Source: Exiguobacterium sibiricum 7-3 (lineage in GTDB: Bacteria; Bacillota; Bacilli; Exiguobacteriales; Exiguobacteriaceae). Taken from it: 64,000 bases of DNA. The stretch is from positions 2,646,914-2,710,913 of the forward strand of contig NZ_KK211190.1 in the NCBI RefSeq assembly GCF_000620865.1, given 5' to 3'. Both the position numbers and the translations under genes were made by a program. Shown here piece after piece: positions 1-8,287 of the stretch (the first letter of the stretch is position 1; each line of letters begins with the position of its first letter). Below the pieces are notes generated by a model, which was not told the origin of the DNA, did no database searches, and was given only the letters and a program-made list of their open reading frames with translations.

Positions 1-203
1 TTCATATGATTGGCGAAGGATCGATTGAACTCGCCGGCACCTTTGCCCAAGCGCTTGAAATGGCGGCCAAGGAAGAAGATATCCGTTTCCCGGTCATGCC
101 GCATCCGAGCCGGAATGAAGCCTGGACGGAAGCCATCGAATCTTTGGTTGGACAAGCTATCCACTTATCCCCCCGGCAACAAGCTATCTTGACGAAGTCG
201 TAA
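1..203 (+). CDS. Dihydrolipoyl dehydrogenase-family protein, C-terminal fragment
   Basis: Only the last ~66 codons are inside the window; the reading frame is open from base 3 with no start of its own. The piece matches the C-terminal dimerisation domain of class I pyridine nucleotide-disulfide oxidoreductases. It has a His-Met-Ile-Gly-Glu stretch, a run of helix, and a PHPS motif in the place where lipoamide dehydrogenases have the conserved His-x-His-Pro-T with the active-site histidine. In that family this domain completes the active site of the partner subunit. The gene ends in a rho-independent terminator at 209-241. Which family member it is (lipoamide dehydrogenase, or a reductase of similar fold) cannot be told from the fragment. 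Confidence 0.75.
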   Translation, partial: HMIGEGSIELAGTFAQALEMAAKEEDIRFPVMPHPSRNEAWTEAIESLVGQAIHLSPRQQAILTKS

Positions 204-208
204 TCCAA

Positions 209-241
209 AAACCGGTCAACTGAACAGTGACCGGTTTGTTG
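209..241 (+). terminator. Rho-independent terminator after the oxidoreductase gene
   Basis: A 10-bp perfect stem (209-218 with 228-237) closes a 9-nt loop and is followed by TTGTTG, six bases after the stop codon. Confidence 0.7.
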
Positions 242-273
242 TATGAATTTTTTTAGTTGAAGGAGGGACAACG

Positions 274-777
274 ATGGACTTGTACTTTACGATGCTGAAC
301 TGGAACGGTACATCATTCCCGATTGCTGCGACGACGGATGGACTGTGTTACGTCGGCGCCTTAAACGAACCGGCTGACCTGTTTCCCGACTGGGCTCGGA
401 AACAGTTGCCGCGTGCGGATCTCATCGAAGACACCCGGATGATGCAACCGTATCAGGAACAGTTGATGGAATACTTAAACGGCACACGGACCCATTTTTC
501 GTTTCCGCTGCACTTGATCGGAACCCCTTTTCAACTGGAGGTCTGGAACGCCTTACGTCACGTGCCATATGGCGTGACGGCGACCTATTCGGATATCGCG
601 GAACGGATTTACCGACCGAATGCGACACGCGCCGTCGGTACGGCAATCGGCAAGAATCGTGTCTTGATCGTCGTCCCCTGTCATCGAATCATCGGCAAAA
701 AAGGTGGTTTGACCGGCTACTGGGGTGGATTGAATATGAAGCGGCAACTATTAGCATTGGAACAGTTAACCGGCTGA
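274..777 (+). CDS. ogt: Methylated-DNA--protein-cysteine S-methyltransferase
   Basis: This 167-residue protein transfers alkyl groups from O6-alkylguanine (and O4-alkylthymine in this family) to its own cysteine in a single-use repair reaction. The active site PCHRII is at residues 135-140 with the acceptor Cys136. The upstream helix-turn-helix region (PFQLEVWNALRHVPYG) and the downstream GGLTGYWGG loop are both typical. An AAGGAGGG ribosome binding site precedes the ATG by 8 bases. The 3' end overlaps the convergent VOC gene by 12 bp. The length is normal for the Ogt type that lacks an Ada regulatory domain. The cellular site is the cytoplasm/nucleoid. Confidence 0.95.
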   Translation: MDLYFTMLNWNGTSFPIAATTDGLCYVGALNEPADLFPDWARKQLPRADLIEDTRMMQPYQEQLMEYLNGTRTHFSFPLHLIGTPFQLEVWNALRHVPYGVTATYSDIAERIYRPNATRAVGTAIGKNRVLIVVPCHRIIGKKGGLTGYWGGLNMKRQLLALEQLTG

Positions 778-1170
778 TTCGCGTCCGTTTTCGGAGTACT
801 CCAAAACGAAAGTGACCCCAAAAGGATCCGTCACTTGAGCATATAACCCACCGAAACTCGGCACGCCCAACGCTTCCATGATCTGACCGTCTTCTGCCAG
901 TGCCGCGTAGGCGGCTGAAATTTCTTCGGTCGTCTCAAATGACAGCAGCAGCAGGATGTGCGAAGCCGCCGGAAGCGCTGACGAGACGTCCCACAGCATC
1001 AATTCAAAAGCATCATTCGCCAAATGGGCATGAAAGATTTCCTGTTGACCTAGCGCATTTGTTTCCGATAAGATGCGGCGTGGTTTTAACCCCAATGTCC
1101 GGTCATAATACGCAATGGCCTCTGCCGCTGTGCCATTCAAGGTAATGCAAGGTGTCGCTGGGTAACGCAT
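766..1170 (-). CDS. VOC (glyoxalase/PhnB-like) family protein
   Basis: This 134-residue protein has the beta-alpha-beta-beta-beta repeat of the vicinal oxygen chelate fold. It starts with a PATPCITLNGTAAEAIAYY strand-helix and ends with YAQVTDPFGVTFVLEY, the closing strand typical of PhnB/'3-demethylubiquinone methyltransferase-like' members. The substrate is not predictable: the PhnB-like group contains many proteins without an assigned reaction. An AGGAGGAGA ribosome binding site precedes the start. It is convergent with ogt and shares 12 bp with it, so no terminator separates them. Confidence 0.8.
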   Translation of the reverse strand: MRYPATPCITLNGTAAEAIAYYDRTLGLKPRRILSETNALGQQEIFHAHLANDAFELMLWDVSSALPAASHILLLLSFETTEEISAAYAALAEDGQIMEALGVPSFGGLYAQVTDPFGVTFVLEYSENGRESAG

Positions 1171-1287
1171 ATTCTCTCCTCCTCTTCGTGTCCCATCCCT
1201 TTCTCTAATCCGACGGTCGTTCCCTGCTTGATGCTCCGGAATAATTAGTTCTGATAAGCGGGTTCAAAAATCGCTGATAAACAAACA

Positions 1288-1355
1288 AGAGGCTGACTCA
1301 AAAGTCAGTCTCTACAAAGATAAGGGTGGCAGAATGATAATCTGCCACCCTTATC
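1288..1355 (-). terminator. Tandem hairpins at the end of the galactose operon
   Basis: There are two stem-loops. The first, nearer galM, is a perfect 15-bp stem (1319-1333 with 1341-1355, 7-nt loop). The second is an 11-bp stem with one G-T pair (1288-1298 with 1303-1313), followed on the minus strand by TTGTTTGTTT. Together they probably terminate the operon. The rest of 1171-1435 holds no gene. Confidence 0.65.
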
Positions 1356-1435
1356 TCGTAAAAAAAGAATTACTCGCTACACACGGTTCTTGTTTGACTG
1401 GTCCCCATGTTGCCTGAAATCCATCTGTCCGTCCT

Positions 1436-2455
1436 TTACGAACCATCTGTCCCGAAGCGATATGTCGTTTCCCAGCGGTATGTCTCGCCCGGTCGTACTA
1501 ACACGTCCGGGAAAGATGCCTCTTTGACGGCATTCGGATGGACCTGTGTCTCAAGACACAGACCGAGTGACGGACGTGAAGCGACACCGCGAATCGTATA
1601 GTTTGTTTCGAGTTGTGTACCGGTGTAGAGGACAACGACCGGCTGATCGGTCGTCACTTCCAGAAAACGGCCGCTTTCCCGGTCTTCCAGTCGAATCGCT
1701 TGTCCCGACAAGACGAACGGATGGTCATACCCGTTGCCGGCTGCCGTTGTTTCCGGATGCCCGGACTCCGCACCACTGCGGATCGAACGTCCGGTACGAA
1801 AATCAAGGGGTGTTCCGGTCACGTCACGAACCTCTCCGATCGGCAACAGATCCTCTCCGACGGGCAGGTACGTGTCACTCGGTACTTGCAAACGATGATC
1901 CAGAATATCCCGACGTAAGTTCCCCGACAGGTTCCAGTACGTATGGTTCGTCAAGTTCAACGGTGTTGTTTGGTCCGTCGTCGCTTCCATCGTCAACGTC
2001 AACGCCAGACCGTCGAGTTGATAAATCGCATCCAGCGTGACAGTACCGGGATAACCTTCCGCTCCATCCGGACTGACGTGCCGTAAATGGAGCTGCGTTT
2101 CCGTCATCTCCATGACTTCAAACAGTGCTTGATCAAATCCGTGAATCCCGCCATGAAGATGGTGCTCTCCGTCATTGGCTGCCAACGGATAAACGGTGCC
2201 CTCGACTTCCATCCGCGCTTGGCCGATGCGTCCGGCGACCCGGCCGACAATCGCTCCAAAGTACGGGGAATGGTTTTGATACTCTTCGACGGTCTCCAGT
2301 CCAAGGACAACACTTTCCCTCACACCGTCCCGGTCTGCAACACGAATATCGTTGATGATGCCGCCGTAGTTCCAAATCTCAACTTCAATCCCAGGTTGCG
2401 TCAACGTGTGCCGCACGAAATCGATTTCCGGAAGTGATTTTGTGTGCTCACTCAT
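1436..2455 (-). CDS. galM: Aldose 1-epimerase (mutarotase)
   Basis: GalM interconverts alpha and beta anomers of galactose so that beta-galactose released by beta-galactosidase can be phosphorylated by GalK, which uses the alpha form. The 339-residue protein shows the family signatures: HHLHGGIHGFD with the catalytic/binding histidine near residue 98, NLTNHTYWNLSG with the second histidine near residue 168, and LCLETQVHPNA with the general-base glutamate near residue 300. The length is normal. It is the last gene of the galactose operon, and its ATG overlaps the galT stop (ATGA), which suggests translational coupling. Confidence 0.95.
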   Translation of the reverse strand: MSEHTKSLPEIDFVRHTLTQPGIEVEIWNYGGIINDIRVADRDGVRESVVLGLETVEEYQNHSPYFGAIVGRVAGRIGQARMEVEGTVYPLAANDGEHHLHGGIHGFDQALFEVMEMTETQLHLRHVSPDGAEGYPGTVTLDAIYQLDGLALTLTMEATTDQTTPLNLTNHTYWNLSGNLRRDILDHRLQVPSDTYLPVGEDLLPIGEVRDVTGTPLDFRTGRSIRSGAESGHPETTAAGNGYDHPFVLSGQAIRLEDRESGRFLEVTTDQPVVVLYTGTQLETNYTIRGVASRPSLGLCLETQVHPNAVKEASFPDVLVRPGETYRWETTYRFGTDGS

Positions 2456-3942
2456 CGTCGATCACCTGCCACTTGGCGGCTGACTGTCTCAAGAAACCGC
2501 CCGAGTCCGGCTTGTCCGTGCTCTGTCTGCTTGAAGACACCACAGTCTTCGAGACCGCGAACGAATTTTGCTGCGACAGCCTGGCGGACATAGTCTGATA
2601 CGTCTTGTCCGGCATAGGTTGCCTTCAGTTCTTCCGCCCAAGCTTGGTGCGACGGAGCGACTTGGCTTGTGCCGGTGATGAATTGTTCGACTTCTTTCAG
2701 TTCACTGAGCAGACGGGCCGGCAGAACAGCGAGTCCCATCACTTCAATCAAACCGATGTTCTCGCGTTTAATATGGTGAATATCCGCATGCGTATGGAAA
2801 ATGCCGTCCGGATGTTCCGCCGACGTCCGGTTATTGCGCAAAACCAAATCCAGTTCAAATCGTTCTCCGCGCATCCGGGCAATCGGTGTCACCGTGTTAT
2901 GGCGGACACCGTCCGTCGCCGCAATGATCTCATGCTCGGCATCTTCGTATGTCAACCAAGTCTGATACACCTCGTCTGCTGCATCGAGCAAGGCCGACGC
3001 ATCGGAACTGCTCAAGCGCACGACCGTCAGCGGCCAGTGCAGCGTTTCGCCGGTGACGTCCGGATGATCCGGTAAAACAAACTCGTGCAACGCCTGTGCC
3101 CGGTCCATCGCAAATTCATAACGACCACCCTGATAATGGTCATGCGTCAAAATCGAACCGCCGACGATCGGCAAGTCGGCATTCGACCCGGCAAAATAAT
3201 GCGGAAACTGAGCAACGAATTCAAGCAACCGCGCAAACGCTTGACGGTTAATCACCATGTCCCGGTGCTCCTGCGACAAGATGATGCTGTGTTCGTTGTA
3301 ATAGACGTATGGGGAGTATTGCAAAGCCCACGCTTCGCCTTCAAGGGAAAGCGGAACAATCCGGTGGTTGGCTCGGGCCGGATGATTGATGCGGCCGGCA
3401 TAACCGACGTTTTCAACACATAGAAGACACGTCGGATAGCTCGAATCAACGATTTCCGTCTGCGCCGCCGCAATTTCACGCGGATCTTTTTCCGGTTTCG
3501 AGAGATTGATCGTAATATCGATTTCACCATACACCGTATCCGCCTGGTATTGAATATTCTTAGCGATTCGTTTTGTTTGAATATAGTTGTTCGCTTGACT
3601 GAGTTGATAGAAGTAATCGGTCGCCTGTTGCGGACTTTCCGCATACAACCGACGGAAGGTCGAAGTGATGGTCGACGGACGATCGACGAACACATCCATC
3701 AGTTCCGCTGCCAACCGTTCTTTCTCGTCAAGACGTGCTGCCAATTGTCCGGCAGCAATCTGTTGTTCAATCATCGCATCCAAGATGTCGGGAATCGACG
3801 CGGTGTCGACAGTACCCGGATCCGTGTAAGCTGCTTCGCCCAGCAACGCCAATAATCGGTTTCGTGCATACACCGCGTCTTCCGATTGAATTAACTGGTG
3901 ACGGATTGCCTGCTCTACTAATTGTTTGATGAGTTCGTTCAT
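2452..3942 (-). CDS. galT: UDP-glucose--hexose-1-phosphate uridylyltransferase, class II
   Basis: GalT exchanges UMP between UDP-glucose and galactose-1-phosphate in the Leloir pathway. The protein is 496 residues, the length of the Firmicute class II GalT family, which is longer than the ~350-residue class I enzyme. Recognisable blocks are YPTCLLCVENVGYAGR, the LTHDHYQGGR region and GIFHTHADIHHIKRENIG. The ATG at 3942 is preferred because GGGGAG lies 8 bases upstream; a GTG at 3951 is in frame but falls inside that ribosome binding site. galE ends 30 bp before the chosen start, and galM overlaps the stop. Confidence 0.93.
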   Translation of the reverse strand: MNELIKQLVEQAIRHQLIQSEDAVYARNRLLALLGEAAYTDPGTVDTASIPDILDAMIEQQIAAGQLAARLDEKERLAAELMDVFVDRPSTITSTFRRLYAESPQQATDYFYQLSQANNYIQTKRIAKNIQYQADTVYGEIDITINLSKPEKDPREIAAAQTEIVDSSYPTCLLCVENVGYAGRINHPARANHRIVPLSLEGEAWALQYSPYVYYNEHSIILSQEHRDMVINRQAFARLLEFVAQFPHYFAGSNADLPIVGGSILTHDHYQGGRYEFAMDRAQALHEFVLPDHPDVTGETLHWPLTVVRLSSSDASALLDAADEVYQTWLTYEDAEHEIIAATDGVRHNTVTPIARMRGERFELDLVLRNNRTSAEHPDGIFHTHADIHHIKRENIGLIEVMGLAVLPARLLSELKEVEQFITGTSQVAPSHQAWAEELKATYAGQDVSDYVRQAVAAKFVRGLEDCGVFKQTEHGQAGLGRFLETVSRQVAGDRR

Positions 3943-3972
3943 CGCCTTCACTCCCCTAAATCCATTCTCTCT

Positions 3973-4971
3973 TTATCGTACCGGTGTCTTGTAGCCTTTC
4001 GGACGTTGTTCATGCCAGCGCCACGCATCTTGAATGATCGTTTCGATGTCCGTCCGGCTTGGCTTCCAGCCTAAGACTGTTTTCGCCTTATCCGATCCGG
4101 CAATCAACGTACTTGGATCGCCGGCACGTCTTGCGACGACTTGTTCCGGAATCGCATGTCCCGTCACGCGGCGTGCGGCTTCAATGATTTCCCGGACTGA
4201 AAAACCGCGGCTTGAGCCAAGATTAAAGACATCACTCGGATTGCCCTGTTTTAAATACTCAAGCGCAAGCAGATGGGCATTGATTAAATCCTCGACATGG
4301 ATATAGTCACGGATACATGTCCCGTCCTCCGTCGCATAATCATCGCCGTAAATCGAAATCACCGGACGTTGATTGTTTGCAACTTCGAGAACGAGCGGGA
4401 CAAGGTGGGTTTCCGGTGTATGGTCTTCCCCGATTTCACCCGTCGCGCGTGCTCCTGCAACATTAAAGTAGCGGAGTGCGACATAGTTCAGACCATATGC
4501 CGTTTCACACCAACGCATCATCTTCTCCATCATCAGCTTCGTTTCACCGTAAGCATTCGTCGGATTTGTCGTGGCCGTCTCAAGAATCGGCATCTGTTCC
4601 TGTTCCCCGTATGTGGCAGCTGTCGACGAGAAGACGATTTGCTTCACGTCATGTGCCATCATGGCTTCGAGCAATACTTGTGTGCCGTAAACGTTGTTGT
4701 CGAAGTAGGCGAGCGGATGCTCCATCGATTCACCGACTAACGAGAAGGCGGCGAAATGGACGACCTGATCGATTGTTTCCGTCTCAAACACCGTATCAAG
4801 GAAGGCACGATCCCGGATATCCCCTTCGTAAAAACGGGCTTCCGGATGAACGGCTTCCCGGTGACCGGATTTTAAATGATCGATGACGACAACTTCCTGT
4901 CCGGCATCCACCAGTTGATAAACTGCATGTGATCCGATATATCCTGCTCCACCTACTACGAGTACTGCCAT
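3973..4971 (-). CDS. galE: UDP-glucose 4-epimerase
   Basis: GalE interconverts UDP-galactose and UDP-glucose with bound NAD+. The 332-residue short-chain dehydrogenase shows the Rossmann motif GGAGYIGSH at residues 7-15, the catalytic serine/threonine block FSSTAATYG near residue 120, and the YGETK catalytic YxxxK near residue 145. The length is standard for the epimerase. Its ATG follows the galK stop codon with no gap (TAA then ATG), and AGGAGG sits inside the galK 3' end, so the two are translated from one mRNA. Confidence 0.96.
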   Translation of the reverse strand: MAVLVVGGAGYIGSHAVYQLVDAGQEVVVIDHLKSGHREAVHPEARFYEGDIRDRAFLDTVFETETIDQVVHFAAFSLVGESMEHPLAYFDNNVYGTQVLLEAMMAHDVKQIVFSSTAATYGEQEQMPILETATTNPTNAYGETKLMMEKMMRWCETAYGLNYVALRYFNVAGARATGEIGEDHTPETHLVPLVLEVANNQRPVISIYGDDYATEDGTCIRDYIHVEDLINAHLLALEYLKQGNPSDVFNLGSSRGFSVREIIEAARRVTGHAIPEQVVARRAGDPSTLIAGSDKAKTVLGWKPSRTDIETIIQDAWRWHEQRPKGYKTPVR

Positions 4972-6144
4972 TTAGATGACCTCCTGTTCGACTTCTCGTG
5001 CTCCATCACCAACCGTTGCCGTGTAGAACGATGCCGGATAACCGATTGCGGTCTCGTATGCTTGACCGACTGCCGTCATGAATGTATCGACCGTTTCGGC
5101 TTTAACGATGGCAATCGCACAACCACCAAAACCGGCACCCGTCATTCGGGCGCCAAGGACTCCCGGTTGCGCCCAAGCTGCTTCGACCAATGTATCCAGT
5201 TCTTTCCCCGTCACTTCGTAATCCACTCGCAAAGAATGATGTGAGGCATTCATCAGTTGACCGAATGCTTCGAGTCTCTCTTCTTTTAGCGCATCGAGCG
5301 CCTGCAACGTCCGCTCGTTTTCAGAAATCGCGTGACGCGCCCGGCGTTGTAATCGTTCGTCCTCAAAAGACACTGTTTCGAATTCATCCATCGACCATTG
5401 GCCGAGTGACGCATACGGTCGGTACTGTTGCAGATACGTCAGTGCCGCTTCACATTCCGAGCGGCGCTCGTTGTATTTCGAATCCGCCAGCTCACGGCGC
5501 TTATTTGTATTCATGATGATGATCGTATAACCGGACAAATCAAGTGGGGCATACGTATAGTCAAGCGTCTCACAATCAAGTAACAGACCGGATCCCGCTT
5601 TGCCCATCCCGATTGCAAATTGATCCATGATGCCGCTGTTGACACCGATGTACTGGTTTTCGACCTGCTGACCATATTTGACGAGTTCGATCCGATTAAC
5701 ATTCAGATTGTACAGTTTATCGAGCAAAACACCGATGACCAGTTCAAGCGAAGCGGACGAAGACAGTCCGGCACCATTCGGGATATCACCTTTGATCAAG
5801 ATGTCGCATCCTGTATCAATCCGGTAACCGGCTTCCCGTAATATATGAATCATCCCTTTGGCATAGTTGGCCCAGCCATCGGCAGATCGATGCGTTAAGT
5901 CATCACCTGCGACTTCGATGATGCCGTCGGCTTCAAAGTTCAGCGAATAAAACCGGAACACCGCATCATCCCGCTTGCGGGCGACCGCATGAGTCCCGAG
6001 CGTCAAGGCACATGGAAAGACATGTCCACCGTTGTAGTCTGTATGTTCTCCGATCAAATTGATCCGCCCCGGCGCAAAAAAGCGGTGGGTCGACGGTTGA
6101 CCGAATTGTTGTTCAAAAATATGTTCTAATGTCTGGTCTGTCAT
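4972..6144 (-). CDS. galK: Galactokinase
   Basis: GalK phosphorylates alpha-galactose at C1 with ATP. It is a GHMP kinase of 390 residues with the galactokinase signature GRINLIGEHTDYNGG near residue 26, the ATP loop PNGAGLSSSASLE near residue 120 and the C-terminal GARMTGAGFGGCAIA. An upstream in-frame start would add 22 residues, but the ATG at 6144 has AAAGGAGC 8 bases before it and gives the normal N-terminus. The stop codon of the GH36 gene overlaps this ATG (ATGA), indicating coupling. Confidence 0.96.
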   Translation of the reverse strand: MTDQTLEHIFEQQFGQPSTHRFFAPGRINLIGEHTDYNGGHVFPCALTLGTHAVARKRDDAVFRFYSLNFEADGIIEVAGDDLTHRSADGWANYAKGMIHILREAGYRIDTGCDILIKGDIPNGAGLSSSASLELVIGVLLDKLYNLNVNRIELVKYGQQVENQYIGVNSGIMDQFAIGMGKAGSGLLLDCETLDYTYAPLDLSGYTIIIMNTNKRRELADSKYNERRSECEAALTYLQQYRPYASLGQWSMDEFETVSFEDERLQRRARHAISENERTLQALDALKEERLEAFGQLMNASHHSLRVDYEVTGKELDTLVEAAWAQPGVLGARMTGAGFGGCAIAIVKAETVDTFMTAVGQAYETAIGYPASFYTATVGDGAREVEQEVI

Positions 6145-8273
6145 GCGATCGGCTCCTTTGACTCTGATGTAGGGATGCTGCGGTGAACCGGCTGAATGTG
6201 TAGACAACAAGCTTCATAATCTGTCGTATAGGTGATTGTCAATCCTTGTTGCATCAAGTACGCACCGCTGAGCTGACGCCCGTCGACCTGATACACACCT
6301 GTTTTCTCAAGTCCGTGCAGACGGAAGTGGTACTGGTTTGAGCCGTGCTGACGCATCGGTGCTACTGCCAGGACAACCGTTTGATCGTTTGACGTATATT
6401 GCATGAGGGAAGCAGCCACGTGGTCTGCCGACAATCGGTACTGACGTCCGAATTGAACGGTTTCCCGAATTGTTTTATACGTCGCAATCCACTCGGTTGC
6501 TTCCTTTAACTCTTCAGCTGTCCATTCGCTTAAGTTGCCGCCGATGCCAAGTGTTCCTTGCATCGATGAGACGAAGCGGGTCGCAAGCGGTAAGTTCCGG
6601 CCGTTCAGCCAGTTTGGACCATCCGTCACCCAACAACTCATCATTTTCGCATTATAGGCAAACGAAAAATCATGTTGGATCGTCAAACGGTCCAGTGGAT
6701 CCGTGTTATCACTCGTCCAGACCTGTTCCGTCCGTTTGAGAATCCCAAGATCAATCCGTCCGCCGCCTCCGGCACAGGCTTCAAAATCCACTTTCGGGTG
6801 ACGTGTCCGCAACTCGTCAAAGATCCGGTACAATGCATCGACATGACGCTTCCATAATTCTTGCTGCGCTGCTGGTGTAGCGTCTTTTAGACCCGGTTCT
6901 GAAAAAGCGCGGTTCATGTCCCATTTGATGTAATCAATCGCGTGTGTCTCAAGCAACTCATCCATCATCTCGAACACGAATTGTTCGACTTGCGGTAAAC
7001 CAAGGTTCAGAACAAACTGATTGCGCGATGTCGTCCGGCGTGCACCGGGACTATGGTAAATCCAGTCCGGATGTGTCCGGTAAAGATTTGAATCGGGATT
7101 AACCATTTCCGGTTCCACCCACAAGCCAAACTGCATGTTTTGTTGTTTCACGTACTCGATCAACGGTGTTAAACCGTTTGGGAATTTTTCCGGATTCACG
7201 ATCCAGTCACCGAGACCGGCCTGATCGGAGTTTCGTTCACCGAACCAGCCGTCATCAACGACGAACAGTTCGCAGCCGATTGCGGCCGCTTGATCGACGA
7301 GCGCCCGTTGTCCGTGTTCCGTCACGTCAAAATAGGTCGCTTCCCAGGAATTATAGAGGACGGGCCGGACCTTGTTCCGGTCTGATTCCGGCATGATGAC
7401 GTCACGCTGGAAATCATGCGCCCGGGCACTCATCCCGGCAAAGCCGTCTGCCGCGTATCCGATATAAAAGTCCGGTGTCGTCATCTGTTGACCGGCTTCG
7501 AGTTTCCAACTGAAATCAAATTCATTCATCCCGCCCGATAGTTGAACAAATCCAAAGGCATCCTGTTCGAAGTGCATCGACCAGTTACCGGAATAGGCAA
7601 AATGTCCGTAAATGACTTCACCGGTTGATTCGGTCGCCCCTTGTTCAAGTGCAAACCAGGGATTCGCCTGATGACTCGTCACACCCCGGCGGCTGTCAAT
7701 CGTCTTACGTCCCGACGTTAGTGGCGTCACCTGTTTTTGGAATTCACCGGTCCATGTCCCGGCGAAGTGGTGCACGTTCAAGTTCGGCCGTTGCAGAATT
7801 CCCATCGCAAAGGATTGGGCTGTCGTCAACCGGATTGATTGTGTTCCAGTATTCTCAATCACGAGGGACCGTCCGATCATATCGTACGCTTCGTACACGT
7901 CATATTTGATGCCGACCCGGAGTTCTTGTAACGAATCAAACAACCATAACGTCAATCCACTGTCGGATTGCTCGGCGCGTTCAAACACGAACTGACTGAT
8001 TCGTTGTCCGTCCTCCCGTTCTGATTTCAAAGTCGGTTCTGTGTAGACCATCTCACCAAATGGAATGAAGTCGTAAACCGCGACACCATCCGGTGATTCA
8101 AATGAGCTATGCGCAAGAACCGGATTCGGTAATGCTTCATAGTCGGATGGATACGGCAGACGTGCTCCAAAATACGTATGCAACACCTTGCCGTGCTGTC
8201 CGATCGTCACGACATGCGCGACATGTTGTCCTTCGAGGACGAACCGCTGATTCGGCAGTTCAAGAATGGCCAT
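6141..8273 (-). CDS. Alpha-galactosidase, GH36
   Basis: This enzyme releases alpha-1,6-linked galactose from melibiose, raffinose-type sugars or galactomannan side chains. The 710-residue protein has the GH36 layout: an N-terminal beta-sandwich, a TIM barrel and a C-terminal beta domain. The nucleophile is the aspartate in YIKWDMNR (about residue 450) and the acid/base is the aspartate in VWTSDNTDP (about 520). No signal peptide is visible, so it acts inside the cell on imported oligosaccharides. It lies between GH42 and galK in the operon, 14 bp after GH42. Members of this family are retaining enzymes and often tetrameric. Confidence 0.94.
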   Translation of the reverse strand: MAILELPNQRFVLEGQHVAHVVTIGQHGKVLHTYFGARLPYPSDYEALPNPVLAHSSFESPDGVAVYDFIPFGEMVYTEPTLKSEREDGQRISQFVFERAEQSDSGLTLWLFDSLQELRVGIKYDVYEAYDMIGRSLVIENTGTQSIRLTTAQSFAMGILQRPNLNVHHFAGTWTGEFQKQVTPLTSGRKTIDSRRGVTSHQANPWFALEQGATESTGEVIYGHFAYSGNWSMHFEQDAFGFVQLSGGMNEFDFSWKLEAGQQMTTPDFYIGYAADGFAGMSARAHDFQRDVIMPESDRNKVRPVLYNSWEATYFDVTEHGQRALVDQAAAIGCELFVVDDGWFGERNSDQAGLGDWIVNPEKFPNGLTPLIEYVKQQNMQFGLWVEPEMVNPDSNLYRTHPDWIYHSPGARRTTSRNQFVLNLGLPQVEQFVFEMMDELLETHAIDYIKWDMNRAFSEPGLKDATPAAQQELWKRHVDALYRIFDELRTRHPKVDFEACAGGGGRIDLGILKRTEQVWTSDNTDPLDRLTIQHDFSFAYNAKMMSCWVTDGPNWLNGRNLPLATRFVSSMQGTLGIGGNLSEWTAEELKEATEWIATYKTIRETVQFGRQYRLSADHVAASLMQYTSNDQTVVLAVAPMRQHGSNQYHFRLHGLEKTGVYQVDGRQLSGAYLMQQGLTITYTTDYEACCLHIQPVHRSIPTSESKEPIA

Positions 8274-8287
8274 GGTCGTTCTCCTCC

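Noticed and set aside
1546-2040. A 164-codon plus-strand frame inside galM.
   Set aside because: It is the antisense shadow of galM, which has full family motifs; the frame has no family features or ribosome binding site.
3252-3695. A 147-codon minus-strand frame inside galT.
   Set aside because: It overlaps the galT frame, which carries the real motifs, and its product is very rich in Arg and Ser, typical of a shadow.
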